The position numbers and the translations under genes were made by a program. The notes under the pieces were generated by a model. It saw only the letters and a program-made list of their open reading frames with translations, did no database searches and was not told the DNA's origin. From positions 397,001 through 461,000 of the forward strand of contig CAILHZ010000016.1 of the NCBI GenBank assembly GCA_903834135.1: a DNA stretch of 64,000 nt. The letters run 5' to 3'. The DNA is from an uncultured Opitutia bacterium (GTDB lineage: Bacteria; Verrucomicrobiota; Verrucomicrobiia; Opitutales; Opitutaceae). Below, piece by piece: positions 1-11,194 of the stretch (position 1 is its first letter; each line of letters begins with the position of its first letter).

Positions 1-97
1 AGGTAGCTCTATACCAGGCATTGGTGGAATATTTGATTTAAGTGACAGCATTCTGCTGGCGGCACCCGTCGGTTTCTTTCTGTTGGGTATTAAGTAA
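1..97 (+). CDS. cdsA: Phosphatidate cytidylyltransferase, C-terminal end (partial)
   Basis: Only the last 31 codons are in the window, read in the frame that begins at base 2 and ends at TAA 95-97. They contain SIPGIGGIFDLSDSILLAAP, which matches the C-terminal signature of CdsA (PGHGGxxDRxDS in E. coli; PGIGG variants occur in other phyla), followed by a hydrophobic tail. CdsA makes CDP-diacylglycerol from phosphatidate and CTP in the inner membrane. It sits 10 bases upstream of dxr, matching the common cdsA-dxr-rseP order. The usual DRxD motif reads DLSD here. Confidence 0.75.
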   Translation, partial: GSSIPGIGGIFDLSDSILLAAPVGFFLLGIK

Positions 98-107
98 ATA
101 ATTCACC

Positions 108-1283
108 GTGAGCAGTTCATCACAACGTAAACGCGTCGTATTACTTGGTGCTACCGGCTCAATCGGTGAAAGCACACTGCGCGTCATCGCAGCGCATTCC
201 GACAAACTTCAACTTGTAGGCATTGCTGCACGCTCAAGTGTTGAAAGACTCGCGGAAATTGCCCTGGCCTTTAATGTTAAACATGTCGGCATTTTTGATC
301 ATCAGATTGCCTCGAGTGCTAAAACTTCAGGTGCCTTTAAGCCAGGGACAGAACTTGTCTCAGGCCTTTCAGGCTTAGTCCATTTGTCCCAACTGCCAGA
401 AGCAGATATTGTATTAGTTGCCGTAGTAGGCACTACTGGACTAGAGCCCGCACTTGCTGCTTTAGCTGCTGGCAAGCAGCTGGCACTAGCTAGTAAAGAA
501 ATCCTAGTTCTTGCAGGAAAATTCGTAATGCAGGCTGCTCGCAAATCAGGGGCGAAATTAATTCCTGTTGATAGTGAGCATAATGCCGTGTTCCAGTGTA
601 TTGAAGGACATGATGTGACTGCAATTAGTCGCGTATTTCTGACAGCAAGCGGAGGAGCTTTTAGAGATTGGCCCTTAGATCAGTTAAGTCGCGTAACACC
701 TGAAGATGCTTTAAAGCATCCTAATTGGACGATGGGTCCTAAAATTACAGTCGATTCAGCAACGCTTGCAAATAAAGGCTTGGAACTGATTGAGGCTCAG
801 TGCCTTTTTAACCTTAAAGCTGAGCAGTGTGAGGCTGTAATTCACCCTCAAAGTATCGTGCACTGTATTGTGGGTTTTAACGATGGATCGATGTTAGCTC
901 AGTTATGTCCTCCATCCATGACATTCCCAATCCAACATGCACTACTACACCCCGTAAGATCACCTGGCGTATCTGCTCCATTGGACTTGGGTAAATTAAT
1001 GTCTCTAGAATTTAGACCGATAGATCAGGCACGTTTTCCCATGCTAGGCCTTGCTCGGCATACCATGACTAGCGGGGGTATTACCCCTGCTATATTCAAT
1101 GCTGCTAATGAAATCGCCGTAGAAGCTTTTTTGGGCCATAAGATCCCTTTTCTTGCGATTTCTAAAGTCGTTGAACACACTCTTAGCTCAATTCAAAATT
1201 TCGAACCCACCACCCTTACCTCAGTCATCGAAGTCGATGCTGAAGCAAGACGTATAGCTCAGCTGCAAATCGCTAAACTCTGA
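108..1283 (+). CDS. dxr: 1-deoxy-D-xylulose 5-phosphate reductoisomerase
   Basis: DXR/IspC converts deoxyxylulose phosphate to 2-C-methylerythritol 4-phosphate with NADPH, the first committed step of the MEP isoprenoid pathway. The 391-residue length is normal. The NADPH-binding motif GATGSIG is at residues 14-20. The metal/substrate motif VDSEHNAVFQ lies near 150-160, and the flexible-loop region NWTMGPKITVDSATLANKG near 205-225. The GTG start follows the cdsA stop by 10 bases with no Shine-Dalgarno sequence. It is co-directional with rseP (8-base gap) and ispG, so two MEP enzymes flank the site-2 protease. Confidence 0.97.
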   Translation: MSSSSQRKRVVLLGATGSIGESTLRVIAAHSDKLQLVGIAARSSVERLAEIALAFNVKHVGIFDHQIASSAKTSGAFKPGTELVSGLSGLVHLSQLPEADIVLVAVVGTTGLEPALAALAAGKQLALASKEILVLAGKFVMQAARKSGAKLIPVDSEHNAVFQCIEGHDVTAISRVFLTASGGAFRDWPLDQLSRVTPEDALKHPNWTMGPKITVDSATLANKGLELIEAQCLFNLKAEQCEAVIHPQSIVHCIVGFNDGSMLAQLCPPSMTFPIQHALLHPVRSPGVSAPLDLGKLMSLEFRPIDQARFPMLGLARHTMTSGGITPAIFNAANEIAVEAFLGHKIPFLAISKVVEHTLSSIQNFEPTTLTSVIEVDAEARRIAQLQIAKL

Positions 1284-1291
1284 ACTCTCTC

Positions 1292-2707
1292 ATGGCTACT
1301 GTATTAATTCATTCCCTTTTTTCGCACGTCTGGTCCATATTCTTAGTAATACTCTTTTTTGAAGGATCCGTATTTGTACACGAGCTAGGGCATTTCTTGG
1401 CAGCACGTAAATGCGGAGTTAAAGTCGAGCGCTTTGCAATTGGGTTTGGACCCGCAATTTGGTCTTTCACTGGTAAAGATGGAGTTCTTTATAGTATTTG
1501 TTGGATACCCTTAGGAGGCTATGTACTACTGCCACAACTGGCAGATCTTTCTGAAATTGAAGGTGAAAGTTCCGTAGATGTAACAAAACTACCTCCTGTT
1601 TCGTATGGCTCTAAGATGTTGATTTTTGTTGCAGGCGCTACCTTCAATATCCTTTTTGCGTATCTACTCGCATGTGTGCTATGGGCAATCGGAACTCCGG
1701 AAAGCAAAGAAACAGCTACCACAGAAATTGGTTTCATTATTCCAAAGATTGAAGTCTCAGCAGGTGTTAGTGTTCCAAGTCCTGCTCTAGTAGGAGGACT
1801 GCAAGTCGGTGATATTATCACTCAGATAGATAACGATCCCGTGAGCGACTGGAACCAAGTAAGGCAGGATATAACAATGAGTAGCGGACGTGACCAAGCA
1901 GGTCATCCTGAAACCACATTTACCGTAAAACGTAATAATGAAATCAAAACTATTGTGATTCTTCCGCTACTAGCGACAGAGGATAAACTCCGTCAGGTAG
2001 GTATTGGCCCTGCTTTTGATCTTATTGTTTACAGTATCATTGCTGGATCGCTTGCAGAAAAGTGCGGCATCAAAGTTAAGGATCAACTAGTCAGTATAGA
2101 TGGCGTTCCTCTGCGTAGTAATGTCACATTAGGAACATACCTAGAAAATCATCAAAAACAATCTCTTGTTCTAGGCGTCAAGCGCGGCTCAGACATTATT
2201 TCATTATCTATACCTGCTCTTGCTACACTAAAGCCAGACGCAGACTTTGGCCTAGCCTTTGATCCTGGCGTAAAAATTATTCACTACTCGCCTTTTGCAT
2301 TAGTACGCGATCAGTTCATAAATTCTTTCCACACCTTATCGAGTCTAGTAAATCCTCACTCTGATATTGGATTATCCAAACTCTCTGGTCCGATCGGTAT
2401 AATCACTATGCTTAATCGTGCAGCTGAAGTTGGCCTTACCTCGATTATGATGCTAACAGTTATGATTAACGTGAGTTTGGCTGTATTAAATCTAATGCCA
2501 GTTCCAGTACTTGATGGTGGCCAAATGTTATTTGCTACGATTGGAAAATTACGAGGTAAAGCACTACCCACCGAATTAGTAATCAAGATGCAGAGTGCTT
2601 TTTTGATTCTTATTCTTTGCATGGTCCTTTATGTAAGCTTTTTTGACGTACGCCGTATAGCCCGCGACGTACAACACTCGCATGTAGAGGCTCCTAAATC
2701 GAAGTGA
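1292..2707 (+). CDS. rseP: Site-2 intramembrane metalloprotease RseP (M50)
   Basis: This integral membrane zinc protease of family M50B in other bacteria cleaves anti-sigma factors and signal-peptide remnants within the inner membrane. The zinc motif HELGH is at residues 30-34 in the first membrane helix. The third zinc ligand motif VLDGGQ is near 408-414 in a later helix. The region between (about 150-300) has PDZ-type sequence, including PALVGGLQVGDIITQID and a second GxxVKDQLVSIDG repeat, so tandem PDZ domains are likely. It overlaps ispG by four bases (GTGA), indicating translational coupling. The cdsA-dxr-rseP order is conserved in many bacteria. Confidence 0.95.
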   Translation: MATVLIHSLFSHVWSIFLVILFFEGSVFVHELGHFLAARKCGVKVERFAIGFGPAIWSFTGKDGVLYSICWIPLGGYVLLPQLADLSEIEGESSVDVTKLPPVSYGSKMLIFVAGATFNILFAYLLACVLWAIGTPESKETATTEIGFIIPKIEVSAGVSVPSPALVGGLQVGDIITQIDNDPVSDWNQVRQDITMSSGRDQAGHPETTFTVKRNNEIKTIVILPLLATEDKLRQVGIGPAFDLIVYSIIAGSLAEKCGIKVKDQLVSIDGVPLRSNVTLGTYLENHQKQSLVLGVKRGSDIISLSIPALATLKPDADFGLAFDPGVKIIHYSPFALVRDQFINSFHTLSSLVNPHSDIGLSKLSGPIGIITMLNRAAEVGLTSIMMLTVMINVSLAVLNLMPVPVLDGGQMLFATIGKLRGKALPTELVIKMQSAFLILILCMVLYVSFFDVRRIARDVQHSHVEAPKSK

Positions 2708-4743
2708 GTTACTGCACATCTCGTTTTCACTCCATACGACGTTCCACAGTAGTGGTTAATGTCGGTTCTGTTGCTGTTGGTGGATCTAATCCAATCAGGA
2801 TTCAGTCCATGACAACAAGTGACACACAAGATATCGCTGCAACGGTCAAACAATCGGTCGCACTCGCAGAAGTAGGATGTGAAATAATCCGCATCACTGC
2901 TCCGAATGTCGCAGCAGCAAAATGTCTGAAGGATATTCGATTAGAACTCTCTAAAGCCGGATTTGCTGACATCCCTCTCGTGGCTGACATTCACTTTCTT
3001 CCGTCAGCAGCAATGGAAGCAGTCGAGCACGTTGAAAAAATACGCGTAAATCCAGGAAATTACGCCGATAAAAAAAAATTCAACCAACGTGAATACACCG
3101 ACTCAGATTATAACGATGAGCTTTCAAGACTTCACGAAGCCTTTTCTCCGCTAGTAAAACGCTGCAAAGCGCTTGGTCGCTCGATGCGAATTGGTACAAA
3201 TCATGGCTCCCTAAGTGATCGTATCATGAATCGTTATGGGGATACACCATTAGGTATGGTGGAGAGCGCCTTAGAATTTCTAAGAATAGCAGAATCTCAT
3301 AGTTACCGATCGATCATCTTATCGATGAAAGCCTCGAATCCAAAAGTGATGATTGAGGCCTACAGGCTACTCGTGGAGCGTATGCAAGAAGAAGCCATGC
3401 ACTACCCGCTACACTTAGGTGTAACTGAAGCAGGAGACGGTGAAGATGGCCGCATCAAAGGCTCGATTGGTATTGGTTCACTTCTTCTTGATGGCTTAGG
3501 TGACACCCTACGTGTCTCCCTCACTGAGGACAGTATCTATGAAGTTCCTGTTGCACGGGCCATTGCGGATAAAGCACTGCACCTTTGGTCAAAGGTAATG
3601 CCGGCTGCAGTAAACGTTCCTGCACGAGATAGCGTTGATCCCTTCCATTTTACCAAACGAGAAATTAAGCCTATCACTTTAAGCCAGGGATGTGCAGTAA
3701 GTACGGAGCAGCCCCCGCGCGTTATCGTCAGCGTTAAACCAGAAGATGCAGGTCGTTTATCTGAAGTATTTAAATCGATCCGTATTGCAGATACGCCTGT
3801 AGAAGGTCTGCTTTTCAAAGTTAAAAGTGCTGCAGAAATTTTAGCTATTGAAAATCACCTTTCATCAGCATCACAGGCACACAAGCCTAGCCTGGCTCTT
3901 TTTGAAATTCCGGCATCTATTACTTTAACAGATTTAAAGACTGTCTTTGCGCAAACGAATAAGTCTTTCAGATCCGGAATAGTGCGTTGCTTTAAAAGCG
4001 AGGAAAGTATTCTGCTAAAAGATTTCACTGCATTTACTGCTAGAAATAACCTGATTCTTGCCTGCGACATTAATCCAGAATCAGCTGCATCTCTTGCGAA
4101 CGCGCTAAGGGAAGTAAGTAATCCTGATTTAATACTAACATTTTCAGGCGGTATTTCATCGCTACATGCACATGCACCAGGCGCTTATCGCTCATTAATT
4201 GAGTCCTTTAAATCCATGGGTTTAAAGTCACCTGTATGGATCCGTAATACAGAATCAAACGCTATCGTTAGCCAAACCAGTTTTCTTTCTAAACTCATTG
4301 AGGCGAGTTTTCTTAGCGGATCGCTTATGTGCGACGGATTAGGGGATCTAATCAGTGTTGAAACTGAACAAGATCCAGAACGATCACTTAAACTGTGCTA
4401 CAACCTACTTCAGGGGGCTGGTGCCCGGGTATCAAAAACCGAGTTCGTTGCATGCCCAAGCTGCGGCAGGACTCTATTTGACCTGCAAACCACCACACAA
4501 AGGATTCGCGCACAGACCGGCCACCTCAAAGGCGTCAAAATCGCCATCATGGGCTGTATAGTAAATGGTCCGGGAGAAATGGCGGATGCAGATTTTGGCT
4601 ACGTAGGAGGAGCTCCCGCTAAAATTAACCTTTATGTGGGCAAAAACTGTGTGCAGTACAACATTCCTCAGGCAGAAGCAGATCAAAGATTAATTGCACT
4701 TATAAAAGAGCACGGGAAATGGGTTGAACCACCAATAGATTAA
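2704..4743 (+). CDS. ispG: 4-hydroxy-3-methylbut-2-enyl diphosphate synthase, long form
   Basis: IspG/GcpE is the iron-sulfur enzyme that converts methylerythritol cyclodiphosphate to HMBPP in the MEP pathway. At 679 residues it is the long type, as in plants, chlamydiae and Bacteroidota, against about 370 residues in E. coli. The N-terminal TIM barrel (to about residue 280) has IRIQSMTTSDTQD and the LGVTEAGDGEDGRIKGSIGI region. An insert occupies about 290-575. The C-terminal reductase-like domain carries the cluster cysteines in CPSCGRTLFD (near 583) and GCIVNGPGEM. The GTG start overlaps the rseP stop. A run of nine A occurs at 3070-3078. Confidence 0.96.
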   Translation: MSYCTSRFHSIRRSTVVVNVGSVAVGGSNPIRIQSMTTSDTQDIAATVKQSVALAEVGCEIIRITAPNVAAAKCLKDIRLELSKAGFADIPLVADIHFLPSAAMEAVEHVEKIRVNPGNYADKKKFNQREYTDSDYNDELSRLHEAFSPLVKRCKALGRSMRIGTNHGSLSDRIMNRYGDTPLGMVESALEFLRIAESHSYRSIILSMKASNPKVMIEAYRLLVERMQEEAMHYPLHLGVTEAGDGEDGRIKGSIGIGSLLLDGLGDTLRVSLTEDSIYEVPVARAIADKALHLWSKVMPAAVNVPARDSVDPFHFTKREIKPITLSQGCAVSTEQPPRVIVSVKPEDAGRLSEVFKSIRIADTPVEGLLFKVKSAAEILAIENHLSSASQAHKPSLALFEIPASITLTDLKTVFAQTNKSFRSGIVRCFKSEESILLKDFTAFTARNNLILACDINPESAASLANALREVSNPDLILTFSGGISSLHAHAPGAYRSLIESFKSMGLKSPVWIRNTESNAIVSQTSFLSKLIEASFLSGSLMCDGLGDLISVETEQDPERSLKLCYNLLQGAGARVSKTEFVACPSCGRTLFDLQTTTQRIRAQTGHLKGVKIAIMGCIVNGPGEMADADFGYVGGAPAKINLYVGKNCVQYNIPQAEADQRLIALIKEHGKWVEPPID

Positions 4744-4746
4744 GTA

Positions 4747-4795
4747 CCGCATATCTTGCTTTACGTATTCATAAAAGATACGGCGTAACATTTTT
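4747..4795 (+). terminator. Possible ispG terminator hairpin
   Basis: Directly after the ispG stop, TATCTT and AAGATA can pair, extended by CCG/CGG across a two-base bulge, with a 15-base loop. A short T run (ATTTTTG) follows several bases later. The stem is imperfect and the loop long, so this is a weak terminator call. Confidence 0.35.
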
Positions 4796-4832
4796 GTAAC
4801 AATTAGGTTACCAGCAAAGTGGCTTCCAGAGC

Positions 4833-4888
4833 CTATTTATGAAAATTGTATTATTTATATAAATACATATATTGTATTTATATTTAGG
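4833..4888. other. AT-rich element, possible DNA-unwinding element
   Basis: About 56 bases almost free of G and C, including TTATTTATATAAATACATAT. It lies about 60-110 bases from the first DnaA-box cluster (4932-4956). It could be the unwinding element of an origin, but AT-rich spacers also occur upstream of ordinary promoters. Confidence 0.4.
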
Positions 4889-4931
4889 CCTTAGACTTTT
4901 TGTCATTCTTGCAACGAAAAACGCATAAAAC

Positions 4932-4956
4932 TTATCCCCAAACCAATTGTGAATAA
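4932..4956. promoter_or_regulatory. DnaA-box pair
   Basis: TTATCCCCA (plus strand, 4932-4940) differs by one base from the DnaA consensus TTATCCACA. TTATTCACA (minus strand, 4948-4956) fits TTATNCACA exactly. The two face each other 7 bases apart. Confidence 0.5.
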
Positions 4957-5229
4957 CTTGTCTAAAACTTCATCTTGAAAGCTCTTTTTGTTTCGTTGTT
5001 AGTGCTACCTTGTTCAGTGAGTTTGTACCCGCTTGAGTGTTCTTTCCCATGTCTATTTTGACCCTTAGAAGTGAGTCCCTGTGGTTTTACTATAAACACA
5101 TCTTCATCAACTACTTATACGAATTTATACTTACCCCTTATACACTGATGAACGATTTTCCCTTTACCACGGCAGCTGGAGCTACAGAGTGTCAGGCCCG
5201 ACATGACGATTGCGCTTTCAACGACCCAG

Positions 5230-5238
5230 TGTGAATAA
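5230..5238 (-). promoter_or_regulatory. DnaA box in the dnaA promoter
   Basis: An exact TTATTCACA on the minus strand lies 20 bases upstream of the dnaA ATG and overlaps the likely -10 area (TGAATAAAT). This fits DnaA autorepression, which is known in other bacteria. Confidence 0.5.
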
Positions 5239-5258
5239 ATCCAGTAACTAGCCAAAAA

Positions 5259-6653
5259 ATGTCGTCTTTGTCCCTAACTCCCAATCTTTGGGAAACAGTA
5301 AAATGTGACTTCAAGTCCCTGTTTCCAGAAGATGTTTTCCAGATGTGGTTTGAACCACTTGTATGTCTGGAAACCACTGAAACCAGTATGGTTCTTGGAG
5401 TTCCTAATGATTTTGCAGCTATCTGGATCAGTGACAACTACTTAGACCTTATTGTTCAGCGCCTACGACTCAATGCAGGGCGGATGATCACCGTGAATCT
5501 TCGCAAGTTGGATGCCGATAACAGATCCGGTTCCCACGCTAAGACCCATAGCGCTGAAACCACGACTAGTTCCAGGATTAAGAGCCAGCCTACACGCCGA
5601 ACGACTCGCAGCGACGAACGTGGAGCTTCTACGGGCACCTTGGTGCCTCGCAATACTTTCGATACGTTCGTGGTAGGTGCCAATAACCAGATGGCTCACG
5701 CCGCAGCCCTTGCAGTTTCTCAATCCCCTGGCCAAGCATACAACCCACTATTTCTTTACGGAGATACCGGTTTGGGTAAAACCCACTTAATGCATGCCAT
5801 CGGGCACGCCATTTTAAGGAATAACCCTGAAGCACGTGTCGCTTATCTTTCGACTGAAAAGTTCACCAACGAATTCATTCAGGCGCTTCAGGAAAATAGC
5901 CTCACCAAATTTAGGCAAAAATATCGTCACGTTGATGTACTACTTATCGACGATATTCAGTTCCTCACAGGCAAAGAGCGTATCCAAGAAGAATTCTTCC
6001 ATACTTTTAACGACTTGTTTGAAGCTGGTAAACAAATCGTTCTTTCAAGCGATCGCAGAGCGAGCGAAATCCAAAAGCTTGAATCTCGCCTAGTCTCTCG
6101 TTTCGAGTGGGGTCTGCCAGCTGATATCCATGCTCCTGACTTTGAAACGCGTTTAGCTATTCTTCGCTCAAAAGCAGCAACGCTTCAATGCGATATACCG
6201 GATGCTGTACTCACCTTCATAGCGCAAAATGTCACCCGTAACATTCGTCGCCTCGAAGGAGCTTTGATTCGTGTCGCAAGTCATGCATCTCTTTTCAGCA
6301 AGACATTAGATGTCGAGGCTGCTGAACATCTTCTGCATGACATGCTCATCGAGCAGGCACAAACCATCCTTACAATTGAGACCGTACAAAAACGCGTCGC
6401 TGATCATTTTCAGATTCGTCATAGCGATATGACCAGTAAGCGCAGACCTAACAATATCGCGATCCCTAGACAAATCGCGATGTATCTATGTAGAACATTG
6501 ACCAAGCATTCCTTGCAAGAAATTGGGGATGCCTTTGGTGGACGAGATCATGGCACAGTCATTCACGCCTGTAAGGCAGTTGATAACATGATGGAACAAG
6601 ATGCTTCCATGCGTGGCAGTATCAATTTCTTAAAAGCTCAACTCTCGAAATAA
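5259..6653 (+). CDS. dnaA: Chromosomal replication initiator DnaA
   Basis: DnaA is the AAA+ ATPase that binds DnaA boxes and opens oriC. The 464-residue length is typical. Domain I covers about residues 1-85, followed by a low-complexity Ser/Thr/Arg linker. The AAA+ domain has Walker A GDTGLGKTH at about 168-176, Walker B LLIDDIQFL, and sensor motifs ending with ESRLVSRFEWGL. The C-terminal helix-turn-helix carries the DnaA signature GGRDHGTVIHACKAV near 427. The ATG at 5259 has no Shine-Dalgarno. It follows the AT-rich candidate origin and precedes a small hypothetical gene on the same strand. Confidence 0.98.
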   Translation: MSSLSLTPNLWETVKCDFKSLFPEDVFQMWFEPLVCLETTETSMVLGVPNDFAAIWISDNYLDLIVQRLRLNAGRMITVNLRKLDADNRSGSHAKTHSAETTTSSRIKSQPTRRTTRSDERGASTGTLVPRNTFDTFVVGANNQMAHAAALAVSQSPGQAYNPLFLYGDTGLGKTHLMHAIGHAILRNNPEARVAYLSTEKFTNEFIQALQENSLTKFRQKYRHVDVLLIDDIQFLTGKERIQEEFFHTFNDLFEAGKQIVLSSDRRASEIQKLESRLVSRFEWGLPADIHAPDFETRLAILRSKAATLQCDIPDAVLTFIAQNVTRNIRRLEGALIRVASHASLFSKTLDVEAAEHLLHDMLIEQAQTILTIETVQKRVADHFQIRHSDMTSKRRPNNIAIPRQIAMYLCRTLTKHSLQEIGDAFGGRDHGTVIHACKAVDNMMEQDASMRGSINFLKAQLSK

Positions 6654-6661
6654 TCAAGGTT

Positions 6662-6695
6662 GCTGGCAAAAGAGGCATTTTGACCTCTGGACAGC
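6662..6695 (+). terminator. Hairpin after dnaA, possible terminator
   Basis: GCTG...AGAGG-loop-CCTCT...CAGC forms a two-part stem just after the dnaA stop. No T run follows, so a transcription-stop role is uncertain. Confidence 0.25.
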
Positions 6696-6698
6696 ATA

Positions 6699-6717
6699 GC
6701 ATACGTATGCGTATAGT
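6699..6717 (+). promoter_or_regulatory. Palindromic operator and -10 of the gene after dnaA
   Basis: The perfect 12-base palindrome GCATACGTATGC (6699-6710) directly abuts a -10-like TATAGT (6712-6717), which is 9 bases before the ATG at 6727. A palindrome placed between the -35 and -10 regions is a typical repressor site. No candidate regulator is visible nearby. Confidence 0.4.
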
Positions 6718-6726
6718 TAGAAGCGT

Positions 6727-7245
6727 ATGGCTTTGAATACTAAGCAAAAGCAACTCGTTACAACTTGGGTAGTCGCTGGCGATAGCCTTTCGGCGATCCA
6801 AAAGAAAATTATTGAGACTTTTAAAATCTCCATGACCTACATGGACGTGCGCTTTTTAGTCGATGATCTAAATTTAATGATCAAAGACGCTCCTGCAAAA
6901 AAGAGTACCGACTTAAGTCAACCAGTTACTAAGAGTGAATCGAGTGCAGAGGAAACCGTGGACGAAGCAGAGACTGCACTTGATCCTTTAGAGGATGATC
7001 AAAACGCAGCACCAGCGGCTATCGGAAACGCTATTGTTACCGTAGATAAAGTAACCCTCATTCCTGGAGCTATAGCAAGTGGTACAGTTGCTTTTAGTGA
7101 CGGAGTAACTGGCAAATGGATTATCGATAATCAAGGTCGCCCTGGGTTTACAGAAGTAAGCCAACCTGATTATCACCCTAAGCCAGAAGACGCACAAGCG
7201 TTCATGCGAGAACTTAGTGCAGCAATGCAGAGTCGCGGTTACTAA
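6727..7245 (+). CDS. Conserved hypothetical protein downstream of dnaA
   Basis: The product is 172 residues, soluble, with no signal peptide or membrane segment. Residues 1-55 look helical (LVTTWVVAGDSLSAIQKKI) and include an IxxxxxISMTYMDVRFLVDDL element that could be a small helix-turn-helix-like or adaptor domain. Residues 55-105 are an acidic, Ala/Ser/Glu-rich linker. Residues 105-172 form a beta-rich domain (IPGAIASGTVAFSDGVTGKWIIDNQGRPGF) ending in PKPEDAQAFMRELSAAMQ. I recall similar C-terminal domains in other Verrucomicrobiota but cannot name a family or function. It may have its own promoter with a palindromic operator. Confidence 0.75.
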   Translation: MALNTKQKQLVTTWVVAGDSLSAIQKKIIETFKISMTYMDVRFLVDDLNLMIKDAPAKKSTDLSQPVTKSESSAEETVDEAETALDPLEDDQNAAPAAIGNAIVTVDKVTLIPGAIASGTVAFSDGVTGKWIIDNQGRPGFTEVSQPDYHPKPEDAQAFMRELSAAMQSRGY

Positions 7246-7252
7246 CTAATAC

Positions 7253-9965
<2,713 letters not shown>

Positions 9966-9967
9966 GA

Positions 9968-10936
9968 TTAATAATAACGTTTTAAGTCCATCCCCTTATA
10001 AAGACTAGCTACTTGTCTTTCGTATCCGTTAAACATAAGTGTCGACTGTCTTCCATTAAACACGCCTCCACCAATTACGCGCTCACTACCTTGAGACCAA
10101 CGAGGATGATCAACCTTTGGATTTACATTAGCATAAAAGCCGTACTCCTCTGATCTAATTCTTTGCCACGTATTGAGTGGGGCTTCCTGAGTAAATTCAA
10201 TAAGAACAATAGATTTAGCACCTTTAAAACCATACTTCCATGGAGTAACCAAACGAAGTGGTGCACCGTTTTGATTAGGCAAAGGTTTTCCAAAAACACC
10301 GGTAGCCATAAAAGCTAATTCATTTTGTGCTTCATCTAAGCGCAGACCTTCGATGTACGGCCATCCGAAATTTGAATCTTGTTGACCTACGGCATTCTTT
10401 GAATCCTCAAAAGAAGTAAACGTAATATATTTTGCATCCGCTGTAGGTTCAGCAAGAGCAATTAATTTACTCAGTTGAAAGCCGTCCCAGGGAATCACCA
10501 TTGACCACGCTTCGACACAGCGATGTCGATAAACACGTTGTTCAATGCCGCCCACTTTTCTTACAAGCGCATTAACATCAAACTTTCCCGTATTTCTAGC
10601 AAGGCCGCGGATTTCAACAGTCCAAGGATCAGTCTTCCATCCCTGATTGGAATTAGTAACGGGATCTCCCTTATCCATTCCAAATTCATAGAAGTTATTA
10701 TAACTGGTAACATAATTAAACGGAGTAACCTTAAGCTCCTTACCTGAATAATTTGGATTTAGTTTTGACGGAAAACCTTCAGTTGCTGCACTGCTTTGAT
10801 TAGGTAATAGTAAAGCGCCCGCTGCACCAAACCCTAGCGTTTTAATAAAATCTCTACGCGTGCGAGATCGATATTCTTTTTCTGGCGTCACCAAAGATTC
10901 TGAAAGCTGCCAGTTTTTATTAAATTTAAGATTCAT
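9968..10936 (-). CDS. msrP: Protein-methionine-sulfoxide reductase catalytic subunit MsrP
   Basis: MsrP (YedY) is a periplasmic molybdopterin enzyme that reduces oxidised methionines in envelope proteins. The 322 residues begin with a Tat signal: RRDFIK at 27-32, a hydrophobic stretch GFGAAGALLLP, then a cleavage region. The molybdenum-ligating Cys is in HRCVEAWSMVIPWDGF near residue 141. The C-terminal half has the conserved ATGVFGKPLPNQNGAPLRLVTPWKYGFKG region. Use of this protein implies Tat export and molybdenum cofactor synthesis elsewhere in the genome. A possible -10 (CATACT) is 7 bases before the ATG. Confidence 0.95.
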   Translation of the reverse strand: MNLKFNKNWQLSESLVTPEKEYRSRTRRDFIKTLGFGAAGALLLPNQSSAATEGFPSKLNPNYSGKELKVTPFNYVTSYNNFYEFGMDKGDPVTNSNQGWKTDPWTVEIRGLARNTGKFDVNALVRKVGGIEQRVYRHRCVEAWSMVIPWDGFQLSKLIALAEPTADAKYITFTSFEDSKNAVGQQDSNFGWPYIEGLRLDEAQNELAFMATGVFGKPLPNQNGAPLRLVTPWKYGFKGAKSIVLIEFTQEAPLNTWQRIRSEEYGFYANVNPKVDHPRWSQGSERVIGGGVFNGRQSTLMFNGYERQVASLYKGMDLKRYY

Positions 10937-11041
10937 ATTTAAGAGTATGCTAATTGAGTGAATATTAGGAAGCTAGTAAAGTTTAAGCTTAAACTCTTGC
11001 ATAGCACCAGCCTCTAAGTTTTATTGGTCCTCTTGTATGTT

Positions 11042-11118
11042 CGGGCCGTAGCTTAGCCTGGTAGAGCGCTTGCATGGGGTGCAAGAGGTCGGGAGTTCGA
11101 ATCTCCCCGGCCCGACCA
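11042..11118 (+). tRNA. tRNA-Pro (anticodon GGG)
   Basis: The 77-base cloverleaf has acceptor arms CGGGCCG/CGGCCCG, D arm GCTT/GAGC, anticodon stem CTTGC/GCAAG around the loop ATGGGGT (anticodon GGG), T stem GGGAG/CTCCC with loop TTCGAAT, and an encoded 3' ACCA. It reads CCC and CCT proline codons. It stands alone between divergently oriented msrP and the ABC importer. I found no copy of its 3' end elsewhere in the window, so there is no evidence that it served as an integration site. Confidence 0.96.
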
Positions 11119-11194
11119 ATAACTTAACTAACAACGAGTTAGTGAGAACTAGAAGAAAGAGTGGAATAACCTTTAGGAGTGATTAAGACTCAAA

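Larger units (their letters stand above)
4744..5258. other. Candidate chromosomal origin (oriC) upstream of dnaA
   Basis: This 515-base gap has no credible gene; the 65-codon ORF at 5037 has no family features. It contains a strongly AT-rich stretch (4833-4888, mainly TTATTTATATAAATACATAT and similar) suited to unwinding. Two exact TTATTCACA boxes lie on the minus strand at 4948-4956 and 5230-5238. Near matches are TTATCCCCA at 4932-4940 and TTATACACT at 5138-5146. An AT-rich element plus DnaA boxes next to dnaA is the standard bacterial origin layout. Only a few boxes are visible, so this may instead be just the autoregulated dnaA promoter. Confidence 0.5.

Noticed and set aside
302-544. Minus-strand and alternate-frame ORFs inside dxr, dnaA, hrpA, lutB and other genes
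   Set aside because: They lie wholly within strongly supported genes and show no independent family motifs.
5037-5234. 65-codon ORF upstream of dnaA
   Set aside because: No family features, lies in the candidate origin with DnaA-box-like sites, and its composition is that of AT-rich intergenic DNA.
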